A stretch of 64,000 bases of DNA from Chitinimonas koreensis (GCF_014353015.1 NZ_CP060704.1:2071001-2135000); one strand, 5' to 3'; shown: positions 27,114-38,455, numbered from the stretch's first letter. Program-made: numbers and translations. The notes: generated by a model not told the origin, from the sequence alone.

Positions 27114-29642
27114 TCAGTACAGCGAGAACTTCAGCCCGACCTTGAAGCTGCGGCCGTAGGTCTCGTACTGCGCGTTGTGCCGTGCCGAGCCGGTATACAC
27201 GTAGTAGGGCTCGTCGCGCAGATTCAGCGCCTCGAAGCTCAGCTGGACTTGCCTGGTGAGCATGTAGCGCGCCGAGAAGTCGATCTGGGTCTGGGCGTCG
27301 ACATAAAGATCGTGGCGCGCATCGAGCAGGTCGCCGACCTCGAGCAGGTAGGCCGACTTGTAGTTGGCCGCCAGCCGCAGGCTCAGCGGGTCGGCCTCGT
27401 AGCCGAGCGCCAGGTTGCCGCTGCGGTTGGACTGGCTGGGCAGCGGGATGTCGCGGTTCAGCGTGCGGCCGGCGTCGGCGTCGAAGCGGCCGATGCTGGC
27501 GCGCGAGCGGGTCCAGGTGCCGTTGGCGATCAGGATCAGGCCGTTCCACGGCGCCGGCAGGCTGCGCAGCTGCTGGGTGTAGTTCAGCTCCAGTCCGTGC
27601 AGCCTGGCCTTGTCGCCGTTGGCGAAGGTGACGGCCTCGTCGAAATCCATCCAGCGGCCGCTGCCGGCCAGGTCGGTCTGGTAGACGAAGTTCTTGATGT
27701 CCTTGTCGAACACGTAGGCCGACAGCGTGCCGGACGGCCCGATGCGGTGCTCGATGCCGAGGTCGAGGTTGCGCGACTTCAGCGCTTCCAGCGCCGGATT
27801 GCCGAAGCTGGCTTCGTCGCCGTCGATCACGAAGCCCGGCGCCAGTTGGCCGAAGGTGGGCCGCACCACCGAATGGGTCCAGGCGGCGCGCAGGCTGGTG
27901 GCGTCGTCGAAATCGTGGCGCAGGTGCAAGGCCGGCAGCCAGTGGCGGTCCTTGTGCTCGGTATGGCTGGCGACGAAGTCGCCGTCGTCGAGGCCGGTGC
28001 CGTCGGCGCGGCGGCGCGTACCCTCGTAGCGCACGCCGGCCAGCAGCCGCCACGGGCCGTCGCTCAACGTGCCTTGGAGGTAGGCGGCGTCGATGTCCTC
28101 GCGGATATTGAAATCGTTGACGCGCGAATCCTCCTCGTTGGCATAGTCGGCGCGCGGCAGGCCGTTCATCAGCCGGCGCACCGCGTCGGCGTCGATGCGC
28201 GGGCCGAAGGCGCCGAGCTTCCAGTCGGTGTTGCCGCGGCTGAAGTTGGCCAGCGACAGCTGCTCGTCGTCGAAGCCGGCCTCGTCGAGGTCCTCGAACT
28301 GCCACACGTCCTCGTCGACCGTCTTCTCGCGCCGGCTCAGCTTGCCGCCGAACTTGAGCTTGAGCACCGCGTCGCCGACGGCCAGGTCGCGGCCCAGGTC
28401 CAGCCGCAGATTGCGTTCGGTGTCGCGCGTCTTGCTGCGCGTCAGCTCGATCTCGTCGAGCTGGTAGGCGGCCGCGTCCATCAGCGCGGCCGGGCCGGAC
28501 AGCGCCGGCCGGCGGCTGTCGCGGAAGCCCACGTCGGCGAAGTCGTCGGTACCGGCGAAGACCGCGCCGGAAATCTCGTCCGGCGTGTCCTCGCCGGCAC
28601 GGCTGGCGGCGGCCGCCAGTTGCAGCTTCCAGTCGCCCAGCCGGCGCTCGGTGCCGACGGTCAGCGATTCGATCTTCTGCGTCTCCTTGCGCGATTTCAG
28701 CTCGCGCGCGGCCTCGGCGTCGCCGGCTTCGCCCTCGGCCTGGGCGTCGTCGAATTCGATCACGTGGGCCTGGCGCTCTTCGCTGTCGCTGTAGCGGCTC
28801 AGCAGCGTGCGCAGGTAGTAGCGCTCGCCGGCGGCCGGCTTGAAATCGAGGTTGAAAGCGGCGCCCATGCGCTCGCGGGTGATCAGGTAGTCGCGCCGCT
28901 CGAATTCCTCCAGCAGCGCCGCGCCGTCGTCGGCGAAGTCCCAGCTGCCGCCGGTCTCGATATTGGCCGAGCCGAACTTGCGCTTCTCCCAGTTCAGGCC
29001 CAGCGCCAGGCCCAGCCGGCCGTCGGCGAAGCGGTCGGCCCAGGTGGCGGCCAGCTTGGGGCTGGTCTTGCCGGTGTGCTGGTCGCGGTGGGCCTCGGCC
29101 TCGATCGACAGCAGCCGGCCGGGCTGGTCGAAGGCCGACAGCGTCTTCACCTCGACCGTGCCGCCGAGCGAGTTGGCGTCCTGCTCGGGCGACAGCGTCT
29201 TGCGCACCTCGAGCGCGCGGATCAGCGCCGACGGGATCACGTCGAGCATCACCGCGCGGCGCTCGCTCTCGGGCGAGGGCACCAGGCTGCCGTTGATGGT
29301 GACGCTGTTGAAGTCGGGCCCGAGGCCGCGCACCCGGATGTAGCGGCCCTCGCCCTGGTCGCGCTCGACCGAGACGCCGGGCACCCGCTGCAGCGCCTCG
29401 GCCGCGTTGGTATCGGGCAGCGCGCCGATGGCGTCGGCGTGCACCACGCTGACGATGGCGTCGTCGGCCTGCTGCAGGTCGAGCGCGCTGCGGATGCGGG
29501 CGGCCTGGCCGACCACGGTGATCGATTCGACCGGGCCGGCGTCGGCTGCCCAGGCGCCCTGCATCAGGCCGGCGAGGCAGGCGGCCAGGACGGTACGGTG
29601 TGCCGGTGCGGCCGGCATGTGCTTGGTCTTCATTTTCGGCAT
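27114..29642 (-). CDS. TonB-dependent outer-membrane receptor, phytase-linked
   Basis: This 842-residue receptor has a signal peptide ending near QGAWA|ADAG and a TonB box-like SITVVGQAA. Its plug domain shows LPDTNAAEALQRVPGVSVERD and YIRVRGLGPDFNSVTINGS. A 22-strand barrel follows, ending in the outer-membrane signature FKVGLKFSLY with a terminal aromatic residue. It may import phytate or its lower phosphates together with the downstream phytase, which is an inference from gene pairing. Two in-frame ATGs (29642 and 29633) are possible, and GAGGG is nearer to the first than ideal. Confidence 0.9.
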   Translation of the reverse strand: MPKMKTKHMPAAPAHRTVLAACLAGLMQGAWAADAGPVESITVVGQAARIRSALDLQQADDAIVSVVHADAIGALPDTNAAEALQRVPGVSVERDQGEGRYIRVRGLGPDFNSVTINGSLVPSPESERRAVMLDVIPSALIRALEVRKTLSPEQDANSLGGTVEVKTLSAFDQPGRLLSIEAEAHRDQHTGKTSPKLAATWADRFADGRLGLALGLNWEKRKFGSANIETGGSWDFADDGAALLEEFERRDYLITRERMGAAFNLDFKPAAGERYYLRTLLSRYSDSEERQAHVIEFDDAQAEGEAGDAEAARELKSRKETQKIESLTVGTERRLGDWKLQLAAAASRAGEDTPDEISGAVFAGTDDFADVGFRDSRRPALSGPAALMDAAAYQLDEIELTRSKTRDTERNLRLDLGRDLAVGDAVLKLKFGGKLSRREKTVDEDVWQFEDLDEAGFDDEQLSLANFSRGNTDWKLGAFGPRIDADAVRRLMNGLPRADYANEEDSRVNDFNIREDIDAAYLQGTLSDGPWRLLAGVRYEGTRRRADGTGLDDGDFVASHTEHKDRHWLPALHLRHDFDDATSLRAAWTHSVVRPTFGQLAPGFVIDGDEASFGNPALEALKSRNLDLGIEHRIGPSGTLSAYVFDKDIKNFVYQTDLAGSGRWMDFDEAVTFANGDKARLHGLELNYTQQLRSLPAPWNGLILIANGTWTRSRASIGRFDADAGRTLNRDIPLPSQSNRSGNLALGYEADPLSLRLAANYKSAYLLEVGDLLDARHDLYVDAQTQIDFSARYMLTRQVQLSFEALNLRDEPYYVYTGSARHNAQYETYGRSFKVGLKFSLY

Positions 29643-29738
29643 TTCCCTCGATGCGCTCGATGGGCCGGGCGGCCCGTCGCGGTTCGGGGCGAGAAGCTAG
29701 GGCGGCGAGGTTGCGGTTTCGTGACGCACGGGGCGTGT

Positions 29739-29759
29739 AATCCATTGAAATCAAGGATT
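29739..29759. promoter_or_regulatory. Imperfect palindrome upstream of the receptor gene
   Basis: AATCC-a-TTGA-aa-TCAA-g-GATT is a 21-bp inverted repeat with one mismatched pair, about 97 bp upstream of the receptor start in the 455-bp divergent gap 29643-30097. It may be an operator. Nothing else was recognised in that gap. Confidence 0.3.
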
Positions 29760-30097
29760 TGGAGCGGATTTGCGGGTGTGGTGAGCTGATTTGCCGGTGG
29801 CGCGGCTGCCTGCCGACCGGGAACGGCGCCTAGCGGCCCGCACGCGTGGGAGCGATCGGTCGAATCGAGGCAAGTCGATGATCCGATTGGGAAAACGCTG
29901 TGGGGAAGGGCGAGGGGCATGGCCGAAGCGGAGCGCTGCCGGCCGTGTATCCGCGGCCTTGGCCGCGCCGGGTATGCGCCGCACCGCAATACCGTGTGAG
30001 CCGAATTGACCCCACCCCCGCGATGCAATCGCCCTGCCATCTGTACGCGCTAATCTGCGCCGCCATCGGCCCTCGCGGCCGCCACCCGACGCCTGCC

Positions 30098-31000
30098 ATG
30101 CTCCATCTCTACCGCACTCCGCTGATCCTGTTCGCCGCGCTGGCCGCGGCGCTGTTCCTGCTGTTCCAGGCGCACGGCGCCGTCCGGCCGTTCGGCGACT
30201 GGCAGTGGATGGACATCGCCGGCGAGGGCGGCACCGCGCTGATGGCGGCCGTGTGGCTGCTGCAGATCCTCAGCAGCCGGCCGCGCGGCCGCGTCACCAC
30301 GCTGCTGGCGCTGGGCCTCGCGGGCGTGGCGCTGGGCAGTTGGGCCGATTGCCTCGACGAATTCTTCTCGCTCGGCCACGCGGTGCAGTGGGACAACTGG
30401 CTGGAATCGACGCTGTCGCCGCTGGGCATGCTGACGCTGACCGCGGGGCTCTACTTCTGGCGCCAGGAACAGTTCAGCCTGAACGAGCAGCTGCACAAGC
30501 GCGAGCGGCTGTTCCGCGAGCACCGCGCCTTCGACCGGCTGACCCAGCTGGCCAATGCCGAATACCTGCGCCGCCAGATCGCGCTCGAGCGCGAACGCCG
30601 GCCCGATGCGCCGTGCGCGCTGGTGCTGCTCGACATCGACCGCTTCCATGCCATCAACCGCGAGCATGGCCAGGCCGAGGGCGACCGCCTGCTGCAGGCG
30701 CTGGGCCACCTGCTGCTGCTCAATCTGCGCAACGACGACCTGCTGTGCCGCTACGCCGGCGACCGCTTCGCCGTGCTGTTGCCCGAGACCGGCCAGGCCG
30801 AGGCCGATCGCATCGCGGCTCACCTGCGTGCGGTGGTCGGCCAGCTGGCCTGGCACACCCGCGCCGAGGGCCGGCGGCTGGCGCTGAGCGCGCGGGTGGC
30901 CTGCGCCGTGGCCGATACCGATGCCGAGCGGCTGCTGGCGGCGCTGAACGCCGCGCTCGAGCCGGCGGCCGCGCCGCTGGCGCCGGCCGGGGCCGCCTGA
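30098..31000 (+). CDS. Membrane GGDEF-domain protein with degenerate active site
   Basis: The ATG at 30098 (MLHLYRTPLILFAALAAALF) gives 301 residues with about four N-terminal membrane helices (10-110), a short linker and a GGDEF domain (130-290). The signature reads AGDRF at 210-214 instead of GG(D/E)EF, so the catalytic loop is altered and cyclase activity is doubtful. An RxxD motif (RNDD, 201-204) lies five residues before it, the position of the c-di-GMP inhibitory site, so the protein may bind c-di-GMP without making it. The AraC gene follows after seven bases. An upstream ATG at 30023 is possible but less likely. Confidence 0.78.
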   Translation: MLHLYRTPLILFAALAAALFLLFQAHGAVRPFGDWQWMDIAGEGGTALMAAVWLLQILSSRPRGRVTTLLALGLAGVALGSWADCLDEFFSLGHAVQWDNWLESTLSPLGMLTLTAGLYFWRQEQFSLNEQLHKRERLFREHRAFDRLTQLANAEYLRRQIALERERRPDAPCALVLLDIDRFHAINREHGQAEGDRLLQALGHLLLLNLRNDDLLCRYAGDRFAVLLPETGQAEADRIAAHLRAVVGQLAWHTRAEGRRLALSARVACAVADTDAERLLAALNAALEPAAAPLAPAGAA

Positions 31001-31007
31001 GGCCGCC

Positions 31008-32039
31008 ATGCTGGCCGACTGCTACACCCGCGACAGCGCGCTGCTGCGCACCGGCTACCAGCCGGCGCTGGTGCTCGAATTCGCCCGCGGCCGCGACCTG
31101 GCGGCGGCGCCGCTGCTGCGCGGCAGCGGGCTGGACGAGACCGTGTTGCTCGATCCGCTGCGGCGGGTAAGCCCGGGCCAGCTGCTCGAATTGCTGGGCC
31201 GCGTCGCCCGCCAGCTCGACGACCGCGACACCGCCTTCGTGCTGGGCCAGCAGTGGCTGCCCGGCCACTACGGCGCGGCCAGCCTGGCGCTGATGCAGGC
31301 GACCGACCTGGGCCAGGCGCTGGCCATCCTGGTCGGCCAGCAGGCGCAGCTGTGCCCGCTGCTCGGGCCGCGGCTGCGGCTGGAGGCCGACGAGGCGGTG
31401 CTGTACTGGACCGACAGCATCGGCGCCGGCGCCATGCTGCCTTTCCTGGTCGAGCTGCACATGACCGCGGTGACCGCGCTGGGCCGCTGGCTCGGCGGCG
31501 AGCGGCTGCCGTGGCGCTACCGTTTCAACCGTACCCGGCCGCGCCACCTGGAGCAGCACCAGGTGCACCTGGGCGGCGAGCTGCGCTTCGATTGCCAGTT
31601 CGACGCCATGCTGATCGACCGCGGCTGGCTCGAGCGGCCGTGGCCGCGCGGTAACGCGGCCGGCATGGCGCTGTCGCTGCAGCAAGTGGCGGCGGAGGAG
31701 GGCGCCTGGGCCGGCGCGCGCAGCGTGGTGCAGGCGGTCTACGACCAGTTGCTGGCCGACATCCGCCGGCCGCCGACGCTGGAAGGCACCGCGCACGGCT
31801 TCGGCGTCAGCCCGGCCACGCTCAAGCGCCACCTGGCGCGCCACGGCACGCATTTCCAGGCGCTGCTGGACCTGGTGCGCACCCACGTCTCGCTGCAGCT
31901 GATGCAATACCAGGGCTACGACCAGGCCGCGCTGGCCGACTACCTATGCTTCCACGACGCGCGCAATTTCCGCCGTTCGTTCAAGCGCTGGACCGGGCTG
32001 GCGGCCGACCTGCCGGTGTCGGCGGTCGGATCGGGCTGA
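31008..32039 (+). CDS. AraC-family transcriptional regulator
   Basis: The 343-residue protein has the N-terminal Arabinose_bd-type domain of the OruR/ArgR-like AraC subgroup (about 20-210, with ATDLGQALAILV and LYWTDSIGAG). A C-terminal double helix-turn-helix follows (GTAHGFGVSPATLKRHLARHGTHFQALLDLVR, then ALADYLCFHDARNFRRSFKRWTG). It probably forms an operon with the GGDEF-like gene seven bases upstream. The targets are unknown. The C-terminal helix lacks the most conserved proline of the family motif (GLAADLPVS instead of the usual TGxSPxxYR), a mild divergence. Confidence 0.88.
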   Translation: MLADCYTRDSALLRTGYQPALVLEFARGRDLAAAPLLRGSGLDETVLLDPLRRVSPGQLLELLGRVARQLDDRDTAFVLGQQWLPGHYGAASLALMQATDLGQALAILVGQQAQLCPLLGPRLRLEADEAVLYWTDSIGAGAMLPFLVELHMTAVTALGRWLGGERLPWRYRFNRTRPRHLEQHQVHLGGELRFDCQFDAMLIDRGWLERPWPRGNAAGMALSLQQVAAEEGAWAGARSVVQAVYDQLLADIRRPPTLEGTAHGFGVSPATLKRHLARHGTHFQALLDLVRTHVSLQLMQYQGYDQAALADYLCFHDARNFRRSFKRWTGLAADLPVSAVGSG

Positions 32040-32272
32040 CGGCGGATGCCGTGGGACCGCGCTGATTCGTTAGGCGCGGCTTCCGCCGCGAGTTGCATGG
32101 GGCCTCGTCATGGCCGATCGCGAGCCATGCCGTTCCCGCCGGTATCCCGGCCGGACATCCGGGCCGGCTGTGCGCACGCAATGGCGTCGAACGACGAAGC
32201 GGCCGCGGGGAGACCCTCCGCAGCCGCTTCGTCACCGCAGCCCCCGGCCCCGATCGGCCGGCGACCGCATCG

Positions 32273-32974
32273 TCAGTACGTCTGGAAATACAGCCGATAG
32301 TCGTTCTGCCCGTACAGCAGCGACACGCTGGTCACGTTGCTGTTGGCCGGCGCCTCGGTCACCGTCAGCACCGGGATCGAGTTGTAGCCGTACTCGTAGT
32401 GGTTGGTCTGCCGGTTGTAGGCGAACTGGTAGAAGGTGTCGTTGCTGCCGACCCTGAACGCGTACAGCCGGTAGTCGGTGCCGTCGAACAGCATCGACCA
32501 GCGGTGCCAGTCGGTATCGGGCGGCGCGCCGGTCACGTTGAGCGTCGGGATCGAGTTGTAGCCGTACTCGTAGTTGCCGGTCGCCTTGTTGAAGCCGAAC
32601 TGGTACAGCACGGTCGGCGAACCCAGCCGGCGCAGGTAGAGCCGGTAGGTGCTGGTGCTGCTGTCGTACAGCATCGAGAAGCTGCTGGCATCGGCGTCGG
32701 CCGGCGCGCCGGTGATCTTGAGCTCGGGGATCGAGTTGTAGCCGAACTCGTAGGCCGTGGTCCCGTAGTTGAAGGCGGCCTGGTAGATCGTGTCGGCGCT
32801 GCTGCCCTTGAAGAAGTACATCCGGTAGTACTCGCCGTCGTTCAGCATGGTCCAGCGCGTCCAGTTGGTGTCGGCCGGCATCTTGTTGATCGGGATGTTC
32901 GGGATCGAACCGCCGTACCCGAACTGGTAGCGCGTGCTGTTGGGCACATAGGCGAACTGATTGACTGATGGCAT
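32273..32974 (-). CDS. Four-fold tandem-repeat protein of unknown function
   Basis: The 233-residue product is four repeats of about 58 residues (4-62, 63-122, 123-180, 181-233). Each has the pattern (I/L/F)YQFxxN…YEYGYNSIPxLxVTGAPADTDW…SMLxDGxxYRLYxF. It is rich in Tyr, Asn and Gly, poor in Lys, has no cysteine, signal peptide or membrane helix, and looks all-beta. The pattern suggests a propeller-like or lectin-like fold, but this is inference. AGGAGG precedes the ATG. The gene stands alone, 230 bases from the AraC gene and with a 530-bp AT-containing upstream region. The family is not recognised. Confidence 0.8.
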   Translation of the reverse strand: MPSVNQFAYVPNSTRYQFGYGGSIPNIPINKMPADTNWTRWTMLNDGEYYRMYFFKGSSADTIYQAAFNYGTTAYEFGYNSIPELKITGAPADADASSFSMLYDSSTSTYRLYLRRLGSPTVLYQFGFNKATGNYEYGYNSIPTLNVTGAPPDTDWHRWSMLFDGTDYRLYAFRVGSNDTFYQFAYNRQTNHYEYGYNSIPVLTVTEAPANSNVTSVSLLYGQNDYRLYFQTY

Positions 32975-33158
32975 GGTTTTCCTCCTGCGTCGTTGGCTTT
33001 ACGGGGATGTCCGGCGCCGGGCGCGTTCTCGCCCGCGGTCGCGGGATCGCGGCCCCGCTGGCGATTGCGTCGATGGCAGGCCGGCCGAGGCCGGATCGAT
33101 CGCACTGGGAATCGCGCCGGACCCTGCCAACTTAGTCTTTATGCATATCCATTGCTTC

Positions 33159-33174
33159 ATTCATCTGGATGAAT
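33159..33174. promoter_or_regulatory. Palindrome ATTCATC-TG-GATGAAT in an AT-rich patch
   Basis: This perfect 7-bp inverted repeat lies about 185 bp upstream of the repeat-protein gene, in a patch (about 33130-33210) clearly richer in A/T than its surroundings. It may be an operator for that gene. No gene was found in 32975-33507. Confidence 0.35.
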
Positions 33175-33280
33175 CAATGACAATGGCATTGAATGTAACC
33201 GTCACAGCGTGGCTTTCGGATGAGCGGTCCATGCCCGGGGTCCGGGCGCCCAGCCGGCGATTTCGCGCCTCGAGCGTGCC

Positions 33281-33366
33281 TTCAGCACGCCTTTGCTTAT
33301 CTTTCAGCACGACTGTGCAAGATTTCAGGCCGCCTTCAGGCTGCTTTCAGGCCGCCCGCTTAGGAT
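33281..33366 (+). promoter_or_regulatory. Helically phased TTCAG repeats with a -10 element upstream of the acyl-CoA synthetase gene
   Basis: TTCAG occurs at 33281, 33303, 33324, 33335 and 33346, spaced 22, 21, 11 and 11 bp. The last three belong to the tandem units TTTCAGGCCGC, CTTCAGGCTGC and TTTCAGGCCGC. TAGGAT at 33361-33366 would be a -10 about one turn after the last unit. This is the layout of promoters activated by OmpR/PhoB-type regulators, where direct repeats replace the -35. Confidence 0.5.
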
Positions 33367-33507
33367 CAGTCCAGCCGCGAAATTCATGAAGCACGGGCGT
33401 GGCTGTCACCGGAACGATCCAGGGGACAGGACTGATCCGCGGTAATCGCCCAAGGGCCTCCATCGGGAGCCTTTCCGCTTCGACCGCCATCCGAACGAGG
33501 CCACACC

Positions 33508-34968
33508 ATGAACGCAACGACCGCCCATCTCGACGCCCTGCTGCACGCCCGCCATATCGTCTTCGTCGGCGGCGCCGCGCTCGCCAAGTCCATCAGCGCC
33601 TGCCGCGAGATCGGCTACGTCGGCCGCATCTCCATCGTCAGCCGGACGCGCGCCGAGATCGGCGGCATCGCCTGCCTGCCCTCGCTCGCCGCGCTCGACG
33701 GCGTGCCCGACGCCGCCTTCGTGGCGGTGCGCAATACCGAGACGGTCGAAGTGGTGCGCGAGCTGGCCGCGCTCGGCGTCAAGGCCTGCGTCTGCCACGC
33801 GGGCGGCTTCGCCGACGCCGGCGAGGCGGGGCTCGAGGCCGCGTTGCTCGACGCCGCCGGCCCGATGGCCCTGCTCGGGCCCAATAGCTACGGCGTGCTC
33901 AACTATCTCGACGGCGTCGCGCTGTGGCCCGATCACCACGGCGGTTCGCCGGTCGAGCACGGCGTGGCGCTGATCTGCCAGGGCACCCGGGTCTGCCTCG
34001 GCCAGCCCGTGCTCGACCGCGCCCTGCCGCTGGCCTACGTGGTGCAGGTCGGCAACCAGGTCCAGCTCGATGTCGCGCACTGGATGGACGTGCTGCTCGA
34101 CGATCCGCGCGTCAGCGCGATCGGCCTGTGCTTCGACAGCCTGACGGACGTGGCCGGCTTCAGCCGTGCCGTGCTCAAGGCGCGCGAGAAGAACGTGCCG
34201 GTGGTGGTGGTGAAGGCCAGCCGCAGCGACGGCATGGGCCAGTTCGGCGCCGATCGCATCTACGACGCGCTGTTCGAGCGCTACGGCATCGTGCGCGCCG
34301 CCAGCCAGCTCGAGCTGCTGGAAATCCTCAAGTTCCTCGCCCTGTCGGGCCCGCTTACCGGCCGCCGGCTCGGCGTGGTCGGCTGCACGGGCGCCGATGC
34401 CACGCTGGCGGCCGATTTCGCCGCCGCCAACCGGTTGCTGCTGCCGCAACCCGACATCACCTGCCGCGCGCGGCTGGCTGCCTACCTGGCGCCGGCACGC
34501 CTCGCCAATCCGCTCGATTGCAGCCAGGCCGCGCGCGTCGGCCGCCAGGCCCTGGCCGATTGCTTCACCCAGTTCCTGACCGATGGGCTCGATGCCGGCG
34601 TGCTGCTGATCGACTACCCGGGCGAGCGGCACGGTACGCGCCAGGCCTGGGACATGGCGATCAATGCCTGGATCGACGCCTATTCGCGCACCACGTTGCC
34701 GATGGCCGTCGTTTCCAACTTTCCCGAGAAGATCCCGGCCGCGGTCTGCCATCGGCTGGCCAGCGTCGGCATCACGCCGCTGCGCGATCTCGAGTCGGCG
34801 TTGCGCGTGCTCGACGCGGCGGTAAGGGTCAGCGAGGGCTGGGTGGTGACGCCGGCGGCGCCGCTGGCTTATGCGCGGCAGCACGATGACGGGGACGATG
34901 GCCCGGCATCTCGCCTGCCGAGACGGACGGCGAGTTACAGACCGAAACCGTGGCCGAGCGTGCCGTAG
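33508..34968 (+). CDS. NDP-forming acyl-CoA synthetase, alpha part
   Basis: As written this is a 486-residue protein. A CoA-binding Rossmann domain comes first (HIVFVGGAALAKSI … VRNTETVEVVRELAALGVKACVCHAGGF … LLGPNSYGVLNYLDGVALWP). Two succinyl-CoA-ligase-like domains follow (YVVQVGNQVQLDVAHWMDVLLDD; RRLGVVGCTGADATLAADFAAANRLLLP). The usual GG-rich loop before the second is altered. The last 30 residues are low-complexity and probably out of frame. One extra base in the G run at 34891-34894 would fuse it to the ATP-grasp part downstream, giving about 650 residues, the normal layout. Substrate unknown. Confidence 0.75.
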   Translation: MNATTAHLDALLHARHIVFVGGAALAKSISACREIGYVGRISIVSRTRAEIGGIACLPSLAALDGVPDAAFVAVRNTETVEVVRELAALGVKACVCHAGGFADAGEAGLEAALLDAAGPMALLGPNSYGVLNYLDGVALWPDHHGGSPVEHGVALICQGTRVCLGQPVLDRALPLAYVVQVGNQVQLDVAHWMDVLLDDPRVSAIGLCFDSLTDVAGFSRAVLKAREKNVPVVVVKASRSDGMGQFGADRIYDALFERYGIVRAASQLELLEILKFLALSGPLTGRRLGVVGCTGADATLAADFAAANRLLLPQPDITCRARLAAYLAPARLANPLDCSQAARVGRQALADCFTQFLTDGLDAGVLLIDYPGERHGTRQAWDMAINAWIDAYSRTTLPMAVVSNFPEKIPAAVCHRLASVGITPLRDLESALRVLDAAVRVSEGWVVTPAAPLAYARQHDDGDDGPASRLPRRTASYRPKPWPSVP

Positions 34969-35456
34969 TCGAGGACGAGCCGGCAGGGTCTCGCCGTGTG
35001 CCGGGCCTGATCCGGGTCAACCTGCGCAGTCGCGAGGAAGTCGAACGCGCGGTCGAGATGGTGGGGCAGCGCACCCGCGCCGGCCGCTGCGAAGCATTGC
35101 ACCTGCTGATCGAACCGATGCTCGAGGGCGCTTCGGTCGAGGTCGTGGTCGGTGTCACCCGCGACCCGGTGTTCGGCCCGGTGCTGACGCTCGGCGCCGG
35201 CGGCGCGCTGGTCGACCTGATCGAGGACAGCCAGGTGCTGCTGCTGCCGGCGTCGGCCGAGGAGATCGAGGATGCGCTGCGTTCGCTGCGCTGCTTCGTG
35301 CTGCTCGAAGGCCAGCGCGGCAATCCGCCGGCCGAACTGCCCACGCTGGTGGCGGCGATCGCCCAGATCGCCCGACTGGTCGCGGCCGGGCCGAACGGCA
35401 TCATCCATCCGGTCGTGGCCGAGCCGGTACGGGAGCCGGCGCGCTCGGCGGCCTGA
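34950..35456 (+). CDS. ATP-grasp (beta) part of the acyl-CoA synthetase, N-terminally incomplete
   Basis: The 168 residues match the second half of the ATP-grasp_5 domain: GLIRVNLRSREEVERAV, HLLIEPMLEGASVEVVVGVTRDPVFGPVLTLGAGGALVDLIEDSQV and LLEGQRGNPPAELPTL. The region that normally supplies the ATP-binding Lys and the HKS motif reads VVEDEPAGSRRV, and the final D-INP motif reads GIIHPVV. The nucleotide site therefore looks degenerate. It overlaps the alpha frame by 19 bases and is probably one gene with it. The product may be an inactive or regulatory relative, like the N-terminal domain of the Pat acetyltransferase. Confidence 0.65.
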   Translation: MAERAVVEDEPAGSRRVPGLIRVNLRSREEVERAVEMVGQRTRAGRCEALHLLIEPMLEGASVEVVVGVTRDPVFGPVLTLGAGGALVDLIEDSQVLLLPASAEEIEDALRSLRCFVLLEGQRGNPPAELPTLVAAIAQIARLVAAGPNGIIHPVVAEPVREPARSAA

Positions 35457-35471
35457 TGCCAGCCGGAGAAC

Positions 35472-35509
35472 CAAGCAAAACGCCCGGCGACGACCGGGCG
35501 TTTTGCTTG
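35472..35509. terminator. Bidirectional intrinsic terminator between the acyl-CoA synthetase and clpB
   Basis: A 16-bp stem (CAAGCAAAACGCCCGG and its inverse) encloses a CGACGA loop, with A4 and T4 tracts flanking the GC core on both sides. It lies between two convergent genes and can stop both transcripts. Confidence 0.85.
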
Positions 35510-35562
35510 CTGCAACGAACCTGCTTGCGCCGGGGCCGCACCAGCCCGGAGCCCGGCCGGCC

Positions 35563-38145
<2,583 letters not shown>

Positions 38146-38338
38146 GGTGCGTGCTCCGAAGGAAAGAGGTATGACCGCTAGTTGGGGCGGGCGTTGCCTG
38201 ATTTCAAGCTTGGCGCAAGGCAGGGCGGCGGCGTTTGATCGTGCGCAAGATCAGAAGGGTTTGCGGACCGGCCGCGTGGGACGGCCGATCGCGGCGCAGG
38301 CGCGGCCAGGCGTGGCACGCCCGGTGGCAGAGGGGGAT

Positions 38339-38409
38339 GCAGGAGCGGCTTCGGCCGCGAATGGCGCTGGCGGATGCGTCCACCGGTTCGCGGCGGAAGC
38401 CGCGCCTAC
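38339..38409. repeat. Palindromic repeat, family A, copy 4
   Basis: Arms GCAGGAGCGGCTTCGGCCGCGAATGG and GGTTCGCGGCGGAAGCCGCGCCTAC are a partly diverged pair. It lies in the 310-bp gap between clpB and the histidine kinase, which holds nothing else recognised. Confidence 0.75.
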
Positions 38410-38455
38410 GGGGCGCGTTGCGTGGATCCGGCGGCGCGTCGAACGCCGCGCGCCG

